From positions 1 to 64,000 of the forward strand of contig JBMHCR010000013.1 in the NCBI GenBank assembly GCA_049889815.1: 64,000 nt of DNA, in the 5' to 3' direction. The notes beneath the pieces were generated by a model, which saw nothing but the letters and a program-made list of their open reading frames with translations, did not search any database and had not been told where the DNA came from. The first letter of the stretch is position 1. The number at the start of each line of letters is the position of its first letter. The translations under genes and the position numbers were made by a program. This DNA is from JBPOFY01 sp049889815 (GTDB taxonomy: Bacteria; Verrucomicrobiota; Verrucomicrobiia; Opitutales; Coraliomargaritaceae). Below, one piece after another: positions 1-10,431 of the stretch.

Positions 1-90
1 TGTTTTTTTGGTGGGGCGCCCCCCCGCGCGCCCCCCCCGATTCCCCCCCCCCCCCCCCCCCCCGCCCCCCCCCCCCCCCCCCCCCCCTAC
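1..90. repeat. Low-complexity C homopolymer at the window edge
   Basis: The first ~90 bases begin with a T run and GC-only sequence, then become an almost unbroken C homopolymer (about 48-87) broken by single Gs. Nothing else in the window resembles it. It is most simply a sequencing or assembly artefact at a contig end, so no gene should be inferred here. Confidence 0.85.
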
Positions 91-117
91 GATATAGGGT
101 GCGCCTGCGATAGGGAA

Positions 118-136
118 GTAGGATTAAGACTTAAAA
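118..136 (+). repeat. GATTAN-type intergenic repeat, copy 1 (short)
   Basis: The sequence GTAGGATTAAGACTTAA matches the 3' end (GATTAAGAC) of a repeat seen six more times in intergenic DNA of this window. It lies just upstream of the Fur-family gene. It is short, so chance cannot be excluded for this copy alone. Confidence 0.45.
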
Positions 137-185
137 GACCTTGCCATCATTACAAACCCTGTCTCAATTCAGTCTCAATAAGGGA

Positions 186-668
186 ATGGACTCAAAAACC
201 TCAGAAAACGAAAGCATCCGTGAGACTTTTAAGGAGTTTCTCAGCAGCAAAGGCTTACGCGTGACTATCCAGCGCATGGCGATTTTCGATGCTGCCTACG
301 AGCATCCGGATCACTTCACAGCAGAGGATTTGCTCGAGCGTGCGCGTGAGATCGACGACTCCGTATCCCGTGCCACAGTCTATCGCGCACTGCCGATTCT
401 GACCGAAAGTAGCCTCATCCGCGAGGTCGACGTCGGGCGTGATTACAAATTCTACATGGCGAACAAAAACGCCACGACCTTCCAAGCGCAGGTGATTTGC
501 CAAGACTGTGATAAGATTTTCGAGATCGATGCCCCCTTCATGGAGTGGTATGGCAAAACCGTTGCCGATAAACTCGCCCTCGGCGTCGAAAGTCAGCGCC
601 TGCAAGTCACTGCACATTGCAATGAGCTCAAGGCTGCAGGTGTCTGCGAGCGCGGCGGAAAATCTTAG
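186..668 (+). CDS. Fur-family metal/peroxide-responsive transcriptional regulator
   Basis: This 160-residue protein matches the Fur/PerR/Zur family in length and order. An N-terminal winged helix (about residues 20-90) has the motif LRVTIQRMAIF and the recognition-helix signature SRATVYRALPIL. A C-terminal dimerisation domain carries the CxxC pair ICQDC and a second pair, HC and GVC, near the end, consistent with a structural zinc site. The ATG at 186 is chosen over a TTG at 141 because the upstream 15 residues do not look like Fur. The family represses iron, zinc or peroxide-stress genes; which metal applies here cannot be told from the sequence. The gene is followed closely by the small TPR gene, so co-transcription is likely. 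Confidence 0.85.
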   Translation: MDSKTSENESIRETFKEFLSSKGLRVTIQRMAIFDAAYEHPDHFTAEDLLERAREIDDSVSRATVYRALPILTESSLIREVDVGRDYKFYMANKNATTFQAQVICQDCDKIFEIDAPFMEWYGKTVADKLALGVESQRLQVTAHCNELKAAGVCERGGKS

Positions 669-674
669 TCCACC

Positions 675-1040
675 ATGGTCAAGCGCGAAAATCTGGACTT
701 CGAACTGAGCTTTTTTGAAGACCTGCACAAACGGCTGCCGAAAGACCTGCGGGTGGTTTCGATCCTTGCGCACATTTACACGCAAACTGGGCGGATTGAT
801 GCGGGTCTTAAGTTGGATCGTAAGCTCGTGCGCCTGAATCCCGAAGATCCGAATGTCCATTATAATCTCGCCTGTAGTCTCTGTCTGAAGCACCGCTATG
901 CAGATGCTGTGCGCGCCTTACGCGATGCGGTGAGAATCGGCTACAACGATTTTCACTGGATGCAGCACGACCCGGATCTGGCGGCGTTGCAGAAACATCC
1001 GCACTACCGCGAACTTTTGCAAGATTTGAAGATTGGCTAA
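675..1040 (+). CDS. Small TPR-repeat protein
   Basis: This 121-residue protein has tetratricopeptide-type helices, seen in the segments VVSILAHIYTQTGRIDAGLK and NPEDPNVHYNLACSLCLK and the alternating A/L/Y pattern of the rest. It ends with a conserved-looking tail, WMQHDPDLAALQKHPHYREL, also common at the end of small bacterial TPR proteins. No signal peptide or membrane segment is visible, so it is probably a cytoplasmic protein-protein adaptor. It starts 7 bases after the Fur-family stop and ends 29 bases before the ABC exporter start, so the three genes probably share a transcript. Its partner is unknown. Confidence 0.75.
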   Translation: MVKRENLDFELSFFEDLHKRLPKDLRVVSILAHIYTQTGRIDAGLKLDRKLVRLNPEDPNVHYNLACSLCLKHRYADAVRALRDAVRIGYNDFHWMQHDPDLAALQKHPHYRELLQDLKIG

Positions 1041-1068
1041 GTTGGGCGTTCACTGTCTGATTTTACCG

Positions 1069-2808
1069 ATGCACGAAAACGACCTCAAGAGCCTGCGCAG
1101 CGACACCCTCAAAGGTTATATTTGGGAGCAACGTGTGCATCTGCGCGGTTTCATGTTTTGGCGTGTGTTGAGTGTTATCGTGGTCACGCCGTTCACGATC
1201 ATTTCACAGCGCATCGTTGATCAATCGATTCCGGATAAAGATGTCGGTGGTGTATTGTTTTATACCGTGCTGTCATTGGCTTTGTTGGCGTTGCACTACC
1301 TGACGATGTATTTCGCCGTGCGGCTTGTCTCGCGTCAGACGCAGGAAATCTTTCGCAAACTCCGCAGCCGCATCTTCCACAAGCTCAATTTCATGCAGTT
1401 TAGCTTCTTGGATTCGATCCAAACTGGGCGCCTGCTATCCAAATACGCAATTGATACCAGCAATATCGAGATGACGCTCATTCAGATTATGAGTGGCATC
1501 ATCCCTGAATTATTGCGGACGTTGCTGCTGATTTTAACACTCGCCTATATCAATATCTGGTTAGCGTCCATCGTGTTGGTCTGCATCCCGCTTTTTGCGA
1601 TTGTGCGTGTATGGTTCTACCGACCATTGGAGGAAAACAATCAGGCAGTTCGTCTCGCGCGCGAGAAGATGACCGGGCAAGCCAATGAATTTATCTCTGC
1701 GATTAAACTGGTTCGGGGTTTCGGTCAGGAGTCCGTTGCCAACGAGCAGATGAATGCGCTCAGTGATGACTACAGCGATAAGCGCATGATTCAAATGCAC
1801 ATGAATCACTCCGTAGGTTATATCCTGTTCTCAGTGGTGACTGCGCTGTCTCTCCTGGCGATCGGTGTGTGCGGATGGTTGGTGATTGAGGATAAGATGA
1901 CCATGGGTGCCTTGGTCGCGTTGGTTGGTGCCTTGCCGGTCTGCCTTTATCCGGTCAACACGCTCACACAATTCAGCCTGCAGTATTTACTCGGTGCCGA
2001 AAGTTACCGCAGCATTAAAGAACTGATGGATTCACAATACGTTGAGGAGTGGACGGGTGAAACACAGCTCGAAGCAATGCAAGGCGCGATCGAACTGCGC
2101 GACGTGAGCTTTAGTTACGGTAACGAAGGGGACGACCTTGCGATCAATCATTTCTCAACGTCGATTCAAGCGGGTGAACACGTTGCCTTTGTCGGACCGA
2201 GCGGTTCCGGCAAGAGCACAATCGTCAGCATGATCCTTGGCTTTTATAAGCCGAGCGAGGGTGAAATTCTTATCGACGGTGTGCCGCAAGCCGATCTGGC
2301 GATGCGTGCGTTTCGCCAAAGTTGTGCGGTCGTTATGCAGGACAATGTTCTCTTGTCGGGCACTATTATGGAGAACGTTCGTTTTGGTAAACCCACCGCG
2401 ACCGAAGACGAGGTTCGCGAAGCCGCGCGCTTCGCGAATGCACTCGAATTTATCGAAGAGCTGCCAGACGGTTTCGACACTAAAGTCGGCGAGCGTGGGG
2501 TGAGCCTTTCAGGAGGTCAACGCCAACGTGTTGCCATCGCGCGTGCCTTGTTGCGCAATCCGAAAATTCTTATTCTCGACGAAGCCACCAGCGCGCTCGA
2601 CTACGAAAGCGAAAAGTCAGTGCAAGAAGCCATCGATTATCTGGCGAAGGGGCGCACCACGATCACCATTGCGCATCGATTGAGCACCATACGCAGTGCG
2701 GACCGCATTCTGGTTCTGAAGAAGGGTGAATTGATCGACCAAGGCTCGTGGTCCGATCTATCCGAACACGAAGGAGCATTTAAAGAACTACTCGATGCCC
2801 ACCGATAA
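1069..2808 (+). CDS. ABC exporter, fused membrane and ATPase domains (MsbA/MdlB type)
   Basis: This 579-residue half-transporter has an N-terminal type I exporter membrane domain (about residues 1-330, six predicted membrane spans) and a C-terminal nucleotide-binding domain. Visible ATPase motifs are Walker A GPSGSGKST (about 376-384), the ABC signature LSGGQRQR (about 480), Walker B ILILDEATSALD (about 500) and the H-loop IAHRLS (about 533). It should work as a homodimer, or as a heterodimer with a partner encoded elsewhere, exporting a lipid, drug or peptide; the substrate cannot be read from the sequence. The ATG at 1069 is preferred to a TTG at 1033 that would overlap the TPR gene. Its 3' end overlaps priA by 14 bases. 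Confidence 0.88.
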   Translation: MHENDLKSLRSDTLKGYIWEQRVHLRGFMFWRVLSVIVVTPFTIISQRIVDQSIPDKDVGGVLFYTVLSLALLALHYLTMYFAVRLVSRQTQEIFRKLRSRIFHKLNFMQFSFLDSIQTGRLLSKYAIDTSNIEMTLIQIMSGIIPELLRTLLLILTLAYINIWLASIVLVCIPLFAIVRVWFYRPLEENNQAVRLAREKMTGQANEFISAIKLVRGFGQESVANEQMNALSDDYSDKRMIQMHMNHSVGYILFSVVTALSLLAIGVCGWLVIEDKMTMGALVALVGALPVCLYPVNTLTQFSLQYLLGAESYRSIKELMDSQYVEEWTGETQLEAMQGAIELRDVSFSYGNEGDDLAINHFSTSIQAGEHVAFVGPSGSGKSTIVSMILGFYKPSEGEILIDGVPQADLAMRAFRQSCAVVMQDNVLLSGTIMENVRFGKPTATEDEVREAARFANALEFIEELPDGFDTKVGERGVSLSGGQRQRVAIARALLRNPKILILDEATSALDYESEKSVQEAIDYLAKGRTTITIAHRLSTIRSADRILVLKKGELIDQGSWSDLSEHEGAFKELLDAHR

Positions 2809-5056
2809 TCGCACAGATCCACGCGTTGTTGAAGTCATCGCTCTGTCTGGTTTTGACAAAGAACTGGCGTATGCCGTGCCGCCTACTTGTAAGGATTTAG
2901 TTAAAGTTGGTTTATTGGTGCGCATTCCCCTGCGTCGCCGCAGCGAACTCGGGGTCGTTACGCGTTTCGGCACTGATCAGGTGGTTCCTCCGGGAAAACT
3001 GAAGATGCTTTACGAAGTCGTGCAGGACTATGAGGTTCTGCCGCCCGATTTAATGGAGCTCTATCGCTGGGTGCTTCGCTACTATGCATCGACGCCTGAA
3101 TCTGTATTGGAAACCATGATACCCGCAGCGATCCGTAAGGGTATGAAGCCAAAGACGCGTCGCTATATTTCTGCAGGAAAAGCACCCACGACCGACGAAC
3201 TTGCGGCACTGGAAAAGCGCGCGCCAAAACAAGCAGAGCTCCTGAAATTTATTCGTCAACAATTACATCCGCTGGCGCGTGCTGACATTTTAAAACGCAT
3301 GAAACTTAGCGCTTCCGCATGTGATGCTCTGGTCAAAAAGGGCTTTCTACGTGAAACCGATACAGAGGAAGCGCGCGTTGCCTATGAAGACGATCTAGGC
3401 GAAGTTGAAACTGTTGCCAGTGAGACGCGCCCCACTTTAACGCACGAACAAGCGGCCGCAGTCGCTTCGATTAAAACTGCGATTGATGCGAACGCGTTCA
3501 GTGTGCGTCTCTTACACGGCGTGACCGGTTCTGGAAAAACCGAAGTCTACCTTAATGCGATTGAAAAGATTGTCGCCGAGGGTGGCGGTGTGGTCTTTCT
3601 CGTTCCTGAAGTAGCACTTGCTCCCCAGACGGTCGGGCGGGTGCGTGCGCGCCTTGAAGCACGGGGTGTGCACACGGTTGTCTGGCACAGCCATTTATCC
3701 GAAGGCGAGCGCTACGATGCCTGGAAGGCACTTGCCAGCGGTGAAGCGCACGTGGTGGTCGGAGCGCGCTCTGCGGTCTTTGCGCCGGTTCAAAATTTAA
3801 AGCTTGTGATCGTGGATGAGGAGCATGAGCCCTCCTACAAGCAGGAAGAGTCGCCGCGCTATCATGGGCGCGATGTCGCGGTCTATCGTGCCTTGATCAG
3901 TAAGGCAGTCTGCGTGCTCGGCTCGGCAACGCCTTCCCTAGAATCACTCTACAACGTCGAGCGCGGGAAGTATTCGGTCGACCGAATACTCAACCGTGTG
4001 GATGATCGGCAGCTCCCAAAGATTCATCTGGTCGATATGCGTCGTGAGGGTCACACCGGTAAAGGACCGTCGCCGATCTCGCAGATGCTGGCAGATAAAT
4101 TGATAGATCGTTTTGAGAAGAAAGAGCAGAGCATCCTATTTCTAAACCGGCGCGGATTTTCAACCAGCTTGATGTGTCCCGACTGTGGATATGTTGCCGC
4201 CTGTGATCACTGTAGTATTCCAAAGACCTTTCACCGCACCGATAAGAAATTACGCTGCCATCTCTGTGGAGATGAAGAATATGCACCTCTAAAATGCCCC
4301 GAATGCAAATCACCCAATGTTCGTATGCGCGGGCAAGGGACTCAGAAGATTGAAGACATTGTTCAGAAGATTTTGCCGCGTGCGCGGATCGTGCGCATGG
4401 ACGCCGATTCAATGTCGAAGAAGAATCTCTATCGAAAGATTTTGAACGATTTTCGTGTGGGGAAGATCGATTTGCTGGTTGGCACACAGATGATCGCGAA
4501 AGGCTTGGACTTTCCAAACGTCACGCTTGTGGGACTCGTTGATGCGGACCGCTCGTTACATGTTGAGGATTTTCGTGCTGCCGAGCGTACCTTTCAATTG
4601 GTTGTGCAAGTTTCTGGTCGTTCCGGGCGTGGCGATCGTGCGGGAGAAGTGGTCATTCAAACACACACACCGCACGCGCCGCCGGTGCAGTTTGCGCGCA
4701 AGTCTGACTTTGATGGCTTCCAACTCGAAGAGCTCGAGCAACGTCGCGAGTTCAACTACCCGCCGTTTCGCCATTTGATTCGTCATCTCTTTCGTGGGCG
4801 TAATCCGGACAAGGTTAATTTCTACATCGATCAATGGGCGAAGCTAGTCGAAGAAAAGATGGGTAACCGTCTAGAGATTCGTGGACCAGCACCTGCACCG
4901 ATTGAAAAGATCCGTGATGAGTATCGCTTTCAGCTTTGGTATTTCTCGCCCAGTGCGAGCCGCGTGATCACCGAGATCGCCAAGCTACGCAGTGACTTTA
5001 AAATGGATAAAGAGGTGATCGATCTGATCGATGTCGATCCGATGAATCTGAGTTAG
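2795..5056 (+). CDS. priA: Primosomal protein N' (replication restart helicase PriA)
   Basis: This 753-residue superfamily 2 helicase binds stalled replication forks and reloads the replisome. It shows Walker A GVTGSGKTEVYL (about 242), a DEEH box (about 340), the GSATPS motif, and the PriA-specific insertion with four paired cysteines (CPDC, CDHC, CHLC, CPEC, about 460-503) that bind two zinc ions. Motifs V and VI (GTQMIAKGLDFPNVTLV and QVSGRSGRG) follow. The length matches the family (730-820). The ATG lies inside the end of the ABC exporter gene, so translation is probably coupled. It converges on the LON-domain gene. Confidence 0.95.
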   Translation: MPTDNRTDPRVVEVIALSGFDKELAYAVPPTCKDLVKVGLLVRIPLRRRSELGVVTRFGTDQVVPPGKLKMLYEVVQDYEVLPPDLMELYRWVLRYYASTPESVLETMIPAAIRKGMKPKTRRYISAGKAPTTDELAALEKRAPKQAELLKFIRQQLHPLARADILKRMKLSASACDALVKKGFLRETDTEEARVAYEDDLGEVETVASETRPTLTHEQAAAVASIKTAIDANAFSVRLLHGVTGSGKTEVYLNAIEKIVAEGGGVVFLVPEVALAPQTVGRVRARLEARGVHTVVWHSHLSEGERYDAWKALASGEAHVVVGARSAVFAPVQNLKLVIVDEEHEPSYKQEESPRYHGRDVAVYRALISKAVCVLGSATPSLESLYNVERGKYSVDRILNRVDDRQLPKIHLVDMRREGHTGKGPSPISQMLADKLIDRFEKKEQSILFLNRRGFSTSLMCPDCGYVAACDHCSIPKTFHRTDKKLRCHLCGDEEYAPLKCPECKSPNVRMRGQGTQKIEDIVQKILPRARIVRMDADSMSKKNLYRKILNDFRVGKIDLLVGTQMIAKGLDFPNVTLVGLVDADRSLHVEDFRAAERTFQLVVQVSGRSGRGDRAGEVVIQTHTPHAPPVQFARKSDFDGFQLEELEQRREFNYPPFRHLIRHLFRGRNPDKVNFYIDQWAKLVEEKMGNRLEIRGPAPAPIEKIRDEYRFQLWYFSPSASRVITEIAKLRSDFKMDKEVIDLIDVDPMNLS

Positions 5057-5077
5057 GTAGCGCCGCGCGCTGCTAAC
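5052..5077. terminator. Possible bidirectional hairpin between priA and the LON-domain gene
   Basis: The priA stop is followed by an interrupted hairpin: GTTAG pairs with CTAAC and AGCGC pairs with GCGCT around a 3-base loop. It sits between convergent genes. A short TTTAA follows on the plus strand but there is no strong U tract, so termination is only plausible. Confidence 0.4.
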
Positions 5078-5088
5078 TTTAACCCTGA

Positions 5089-5772
5089 TCAGTTCTTTCC
5101 GACGTCATCCTGATCCAAACCGCCCTTGAGATCTTGATCAAGCTTCAGGCGCTCGATCTCCTCCACCATGTGTCGACTGAATTTGCTGAAGCGAGGAACA
5201 ATGCCACGCGTCTCAAGTAGGTCTTGCTTGAGGGGGCTAGGGGGGCAGAGGGTGTAAATCGCAATATCGAGGACATTCTCGGCGCCTTCCAGCTGTTCGA
5301 GAAAGGTGATCACATCTGCAGGGATGTTCGCACCTAGTCGCCGCTGTGTCTTGAGGAGTGCGACGATGCGCTGCGGAATCGAGTGCAGGGCTTCTTCGGT
5401 GCCGCCGACTTCGCTCATGATCTGTCGAATCTTTGCAGTGCGGTAGGGTTCTTCGCTGACGATGCTTTCCATCTCGATTCGAGCGAGGCCCTGCAAAATC
5501 AAATTTGAGGTGCCGTCTGGGTTCTGATGACAGGCGCGCACGAGGCCAACTCCGGCGATGCGATGAGGTGTCTCAAAAACTTCCGCATCAGCGGCTTCTT
5601 CGTTCAGCCCGGCAACGGCAAAAATGCGGTCGGATTCAAGCACGTGGCTCAGCATCTCGCGATAACGCGGCTCAAATATATAGAGCGGCATCATTGCCTG
5701 CGGAAACAGAGTCGTGTTGCCTAAGGTCATGACAGGCACCTCGCGGGGAATTTCAATCTCTTGAGAGCTCAT
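5089..5772 (-). CDS. LON substrate-binding-domain protein (ATPase-free)
   Basis: This protein of about 227 residues consists of the LON N-terminal substrate-binding domain (PF02190), seen in VPVMTLGNTTLFPQAMMPLY, IFEPRYREM and the downstream VGLVRACHQNPDG. No AAA+ ATPase or Ser-Lys protease domain follows, so it is a stand-alone LON-domain protein, not the Lon protease. Such proteins are widespread and are thought to bind peptides; their exact role is not established. The ATG at 5772 is used; an in-frame GTG at 5808 would overlap the upstream Cdd1-like gene by a few bases and neither start has a clear ribosome-binding site. The gene is probably co-transcribed with its upstream neighbour. Confidence 0.8.
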   Translation of the reverse strand: MSSQEIEIPREVPVMTLGNTTLFPQAMMPLYIFEPRYREMLSHVLESDRIFAVAGLNEEAADAEVFETPHRIAGVGLVRACHQNPDGTSNLILQGLARIEMESIVSEEPYRTAKIRQIMSEVGGTEEALHSIPQRIVALLKTQRRLGANIPADVITFLEQLEGAENVLDIAIYTLCPPSPLKQDLLETRGIVPRFSKFSRHMVEEIERLKLDQDLKGGLDQDDVGKN

Positions 5773-5798
5773 AGTTGTACGGTTGGCCAAAGGCGAAA

Positions 5799-6083
5799 TT
5801 AGTTCCACTCATCTGGATGGAGTTTCGATGCATCTGGAACTTCACTTTCGGAAAAATAAACAGCCATCCGAAAATAGCGAATCCGGTCGTCGGGAATTTC
5901 AGCATTTTTCTTTTTGGCATCTTCCATAAGCACCTCTGGCGAGCGCCCTTGGAGCTCGTAAATCTCGCGAATGCCAATATCGATCAAATTACGGGCTGCA
6001 GCCACATCCATACGCGGAATCCGCATCAGCGACGAATTCAACGCTTCGTAATCGACCTTCTTCTTTTTCTTCTGTGGAAACAT
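5799..6083 (-). CDS. Cdd1-like helix-hairpin-helix protein
   Basis: This 94-residue protein starts with a lysine-rich tail and then shows a helix-hairpin-helix pattern (IPRMDVAAARNLIDIGIRE, IYELQGRSPEVLMEDAKKK) and the ending FRMAVYFSES...DEWN. The layout matches the Cdd1 ('pathogenicity locus') family, whose members are small HhH proteins of unknown biochemical role. HhH folds often bind DNA in a sequence-independent way, so a nucleic-acid role is plausible but inferred. The gene lies directly upstream of the LON-domain gene on the same strand, about 200 bases after the pcrA stop. A long palindrome separates it from pcrA. Confidence 0.7.
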   Translation of the reverse strand: MFPQKKKKKVDYEALNSSLMRIPRMDVAAARNLIDIGIREIYELQGRSPEVLMEDAKKKNAEIPDDRIRYFRMAVYFSESEVPDASKLHPDEWN

Positions 6084-6093
6084 TTAACTTTTT

Positions 6094-6158
6094 GTAGGAG
6101 AGGGTTTATCCCTCGACCTGTTGTAGATGAAATGGTCGAGGGGTAAACCCTCTCCTAC
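6094..6158. repeat. 25-bp inverted repeat (REP-like hairpin), GTAGGAGAGG family
   Basis: The left arm at 6094-6118 and the right arm at 6134-6158 are 25 bases each and match at 24 positions, with a 15-base spacer. The arms begin GTAGGAGAGGGTTTA. A divergent single arm (21 of 25 identical) occurs at 42174. Neither strand has a T tract after the hairpin, so it is not a typical intrinsic terminator. It looks like a palindromic REP-type element. Confidence 0.7.
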
Positions 6159-6200
6159 GGGAAAATGAAAAATTCTGGTCTCTGTAGAGTCTGAGCTATT

Positions 6201-6224
6201 GTAGGGGCGCGACTCGAGGCGCCC
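6201..6224. repeat. GC-rich REP-like palindrome
   Basis: The sequence starts GTAGGGGCGC, has a central ACTCGAG and ends GGCGCCC. It resembles the GTAGGAG-type elements nearby and lies in the same pcrA-cdd1 gap. Its relation to the longer hairpin is inferred from the shared first bases. Confidence 0.4.
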
Positions 6225-6281
6225 GTTTTGGGACCTGTTGGATGAATTCGGCAGGCGCATTAAGTTGCGCCCCCACGCTGT

Positions 6282-8258
<1,977 letters not shown>

Positions 8259-8356
8259 GGAGTGGGAGGTTTGAAGATAGAAGAGGGGAGTTAGAAGTGA
8301 GGAGTTAGACGGGGCAAATTGAAAAGTGATTTAGGGTGTGATTCCTGGCGGATGGT

Positions 8357-8390
8357 CCTACTCTTAATCGTAATCTTACTCCTAATCCTA
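8357..8390 (-). repeat. GATTAN-type intergenic repeat, copy 2
   Basis: Read on the minus strand it gives GATTA units in hexamer phase (AGGATTA, AGATTA, CGATTA, AGAGTA). It is the inverted partner of the copy at 8457-8492, with about 66 bases between them. Confidence 0.75.
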
Positions 8391-8456
8391 TCGGACCGTT
8401 GTGTGATTAGAGAGACTCAAGTTGCAGTCTGGAATCAACGCATGTGATTTAAATTG

Positions 8457-8492
8457 GAGGATAAAGATTAAGAGTAGGATTACGATTAAGAC
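8457..8492 (+). repeat. GATTAN-type intergenic repeat, copy 3
   Basis: The sequence contains AGATTAAGAGTAGGATTA followed by CGATTAAGAC, ending in the GATTAAGAC shared by several copies. With copy 2 it forms an inverted pair that could fold into a long stem. Confidence 0.75.
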
Positions 8493-8554
8493 ACTGAGCC
8501 ATACCGCTACTTCCTGGTTGCGGTTTTGTTGGCTTCTGTTTCCTTTCGCTCGTT

Positions 8555-9985
8555 ATGCAAATCATCCCCTCCAGTATGCTTCCGGAACGTGACGAGGTTG
8601 CGCTGCGTTCGTTTTTTGAGGGGTGTCGTGTGGCTGCGCAGGAGAAGGGGCATTTTCAGATCGCGAGTATATCCTTAGCAGTGAAGCACATCGCGCCGCT
8701 GGCGGTGCTGGAAGCGATCTACGAGCCAAATGAGCTGCATTTTTACATCGAGCGTGCGGCGGATGAGGAAGCGGTTGCCGGTGCGGAGGCAGTGGTCGAG
8801 GCGTGCTTCGATGGCGCGGATCGCTTCGCCAAAGTAAAGGCATTTTCGAATGAAATTCTGGAGAATACCATTGCGGTAGGCGATCTGAGTGAACCGTTTA
8901 CCGGACCGCATTTTTTTACAGCCTTTTCTTTTGATGATTCCGTTGAAGCGGGTGCTGCCTTTCCGGCGGCGTCGGTCTTTCTTCCACGCTGGCAGGTGTC
9001 GCGGTCGAAAGGTAAATACGGTGCCGTCGCGAACCTCCGAATCGATGCGGATACAAATATCGACCACTTGGTCGCTCGTGTGTGGGGAGCCTACAGTAAG
9101 TTTGGTGCCTTTGACTACGGTTCCGAGCCGAAGACTTCAGAGACGGTCGCCGAGCCAAAACAGGTCACTCGGACTGAATTGGAGCCCGACTGCTATCGTG
9201 AAGGAGTGCGAGCGGCACTGGGCGAGATCCGTGCGGGCGATTACCAGAAGATCGTCTTGGCCCATGGTGTAGAATTGAACGCAGACTTGCCATGGCAACC
9301 ACTCAACACCTTGAATCGCTTGCGGGAACGCTTTGGTGGTTGTTTCACTTTTTCCTATGGCGGTGGTTCCAAGGGCAGCTTTATCGGTGCGACGCCAGAG
9401 CGGCTTCTGCAGATCCGCAATGGACGTCTGTTGACTGAAGCAATTGCCGGTTCGGCACCGCGCGGTTCGACGGCAGGCGAGGACGCTCGCTTCGCTCGTG
9501 AGCTATTGGAAAGTCAAAAGGACCAAGATGAGCACGCTTATGTGCGCGACTCGATTATTCGGCGACTCGGAAAGCTCGGTGTCGAAGCAAAGGCTGAAGG
9601 CGACCCGCGCTTACTACTTCTCGCCAACGTTCAGCACCTGCGCACGCCGATCACAGCTGAAGTCGGCGAGGCGGTTCATATTCTGGACATGCTTGAAGAC
9701 ATGCATCCGACACCCGCAGTTGGCGGTACGCCCCGTGAAGCAGCGATCCCTCGCATCAAAGCGCTTGAGCAAATTGACCGCGGACTCTATGCAGGGGTCG
9801 TTGGTTGGTTCAATCATCTCAACGAAGGCGAGATCGTTGTCGGCATCCGCTCAGCGCTGATCGAAGGCACACGAGCTAAACTTTATGCCGGTGCCGGCAT
9901 CGTCGAAGGCTCCGACCCCGATAAAGAATTCCGCGAAACCGAAATGAAACTCCGTGCGCTCCTGGACGTGCTGGTTTCGGAATGA
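8555..9985 (+). CDS. menF: Isochorismate synthase (chorismate-utilising enzyme, MenF/EntC type)
   Basis: This 476-residue enzyme should convert chorismate to isochorismate. The C-terminal chorismate-binding domain shows GDYQKIVLAHG with the general-base Lys at about 231, SFIGATPERLLQI, EAIAGSAPRG with the general-acid Glu at about 294, MHPTPAVGGTPREAA, LYAGVVGW and the metal-binding end GAGIVEGSDPDKEFRETE. The length and divergent N-terminal half fit MenF. MenF feeds menaquinone and EntC feeds catechol siderophores; no other gene of either pathway is in the window, so menaquinone is inferred only from the likely respiratory lifestyle. The gene stands alone, divergent from pcrA and convergent with the toxin gene. 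Confidence 0.85.
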   Translation: MQIIPSSMLPERDEVALRSFFEGCRVAAQEKGHFQIASISLAVKHIAPLAVLEAIYEPNELHFYIERAADEEAVAGAEAVVEACFDGADRFAKVKAFSNEILENTIAVGDLSEPFTGPHFFTAFSFDDSVEAGAAFPAASVFLPRWQVSRSKGKYGAVANLRIDADTNIDHLVARVWGAYSKFGAFDYGSEPKTSETVAEPKQVTRTELEPDCYREGVRAALGEIRAGDYQKIVLAHGVELNADLPWQPLNTLNRLRERFGGCFTFSYGGGSKGSFIGATPERLLQIRNGRLLTEAIAGSAPRGSTAGEDARFARELLESQKDQDEHAYVRDSIIRRLGKLGVEAKAEGDPRLLLLANVQHLRTPITAEVGEAVHILDMLEDMHPTPAVGGTPREAAIPRIKALEQIDRGLYAGVVGWFNHLNEGEIVVGIRSALIEGTRAKLYAGAGIVEGSDPDKEFRETEMKLRALLDVLVSE

Positions 9986-10029
9986 TGATTGCCCAAGAAA
10001 GGCATAGAGCTGCTAACTTTAGGTGGACT

Positions 10030-10431
10030 TTACCAGCATACTTTTAGCTTATGCTCTCTGTATTCTTTGGTCGCCGTATCTTTCGATACGAAGTTGTATC
10101 CGCCTTGTATCGCAATGTGGATGAGCATGCGGTCGAAAGGATCCTTGTGTTTACCTACTACAGGAAGCTTGTGAAAACTCGCTGCTGCATGTGCCTCAAG
10201 CGGCAGAATATCCCAACCTTCTTGTTGGATCATATCAGGGAAATCAATGGGGCTAACACCCTCAAGCTGCAGTTTTCCAATAGAAGCTTTTAAACTGATT
10301 TCCCAAAACGAAATGGTGCTGACATGGATTGAGTTGCTTGGATCGATCAGTGCTTTCTTTGCGGTTCCAGAAAGCTGATTTGGATCGTTCACTGTCCAGA
10401 GTAGTGCGCAGGTATCCAGAAGCAATTTCAC
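10030..10431 (-). CDS. PIN-domain ribonuclease toxin of a type II toxin-antitoxin pair (VapC-like)
   Basis: This 133-residue PIN-domain protein begins MKLLLDTCALLW, typical of VapC-like toxins. Acidic residues expected for the metal-binding nuclease site are present: Asp6, Glu44 (SFWEIS), Asp97 and Asp100 (HKDPFDRMLI) and Asp118. VapC-type toxins cut tRNA or rRNA when released from their antitoxin; the target here is unknown. The start codon overlaps the end of the upstream antitoxin gene by four bases, the usual coupling in these operons. It lies between the arginine operon and menF. Confidence 0.85.
   Translation of the reverse strand: MKLLLDTCALLWTVNDPNQLSGTAKKALIDPSNSIHVSTISFWEISLKASIGKLQLEGVSPIDFPDMIQQEGWDILPLEAHAAASFHKLPVVGKHKDPFDRMLIHIAIQGGYNFVSKDTATKEYREHKLKVCW

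Larger units (their letters stand above)
8259..8554. other. Divergent intergenic region between pcrA and the isochorismate synthase gene
   Basis: This ~300-base gap separates divergently transcribed genes and should hold both promoters. No convincing promoter could be fixed by eye. Its middle is occupied by an inverted pair of GATTAN-type repeats described separately. No open reading frame here looks coding. Confidence 0.6.

Noticed and set aside
255..893. 212-codon open frame on the minus strand
   Set aside because: It is antisense to the Fur-family and TPR genes, both of which have recognisable family motifs.
5773..5808. GTG start at 5808 for the LON-domain protein
   Set aside because: It would overlap the cdd1-like stop and add 12 residues (VELISPLANRTT) not needed by the domain. 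It is kept only as an alternative, since neither start has a clear ribosome-binding site.
6094..6158. Intrinsic terminator for pcrA
   Set aside because: The hairpin is strong and lies after pcrA, but on the minus strand it is followed by CAAAAAG rather than a U tract.
8357..8492. CRISPR array
   Set aside because: The inverted GATTAN copies are two, face each other and are not separated by regular spacers; no cas gene is present in the window.
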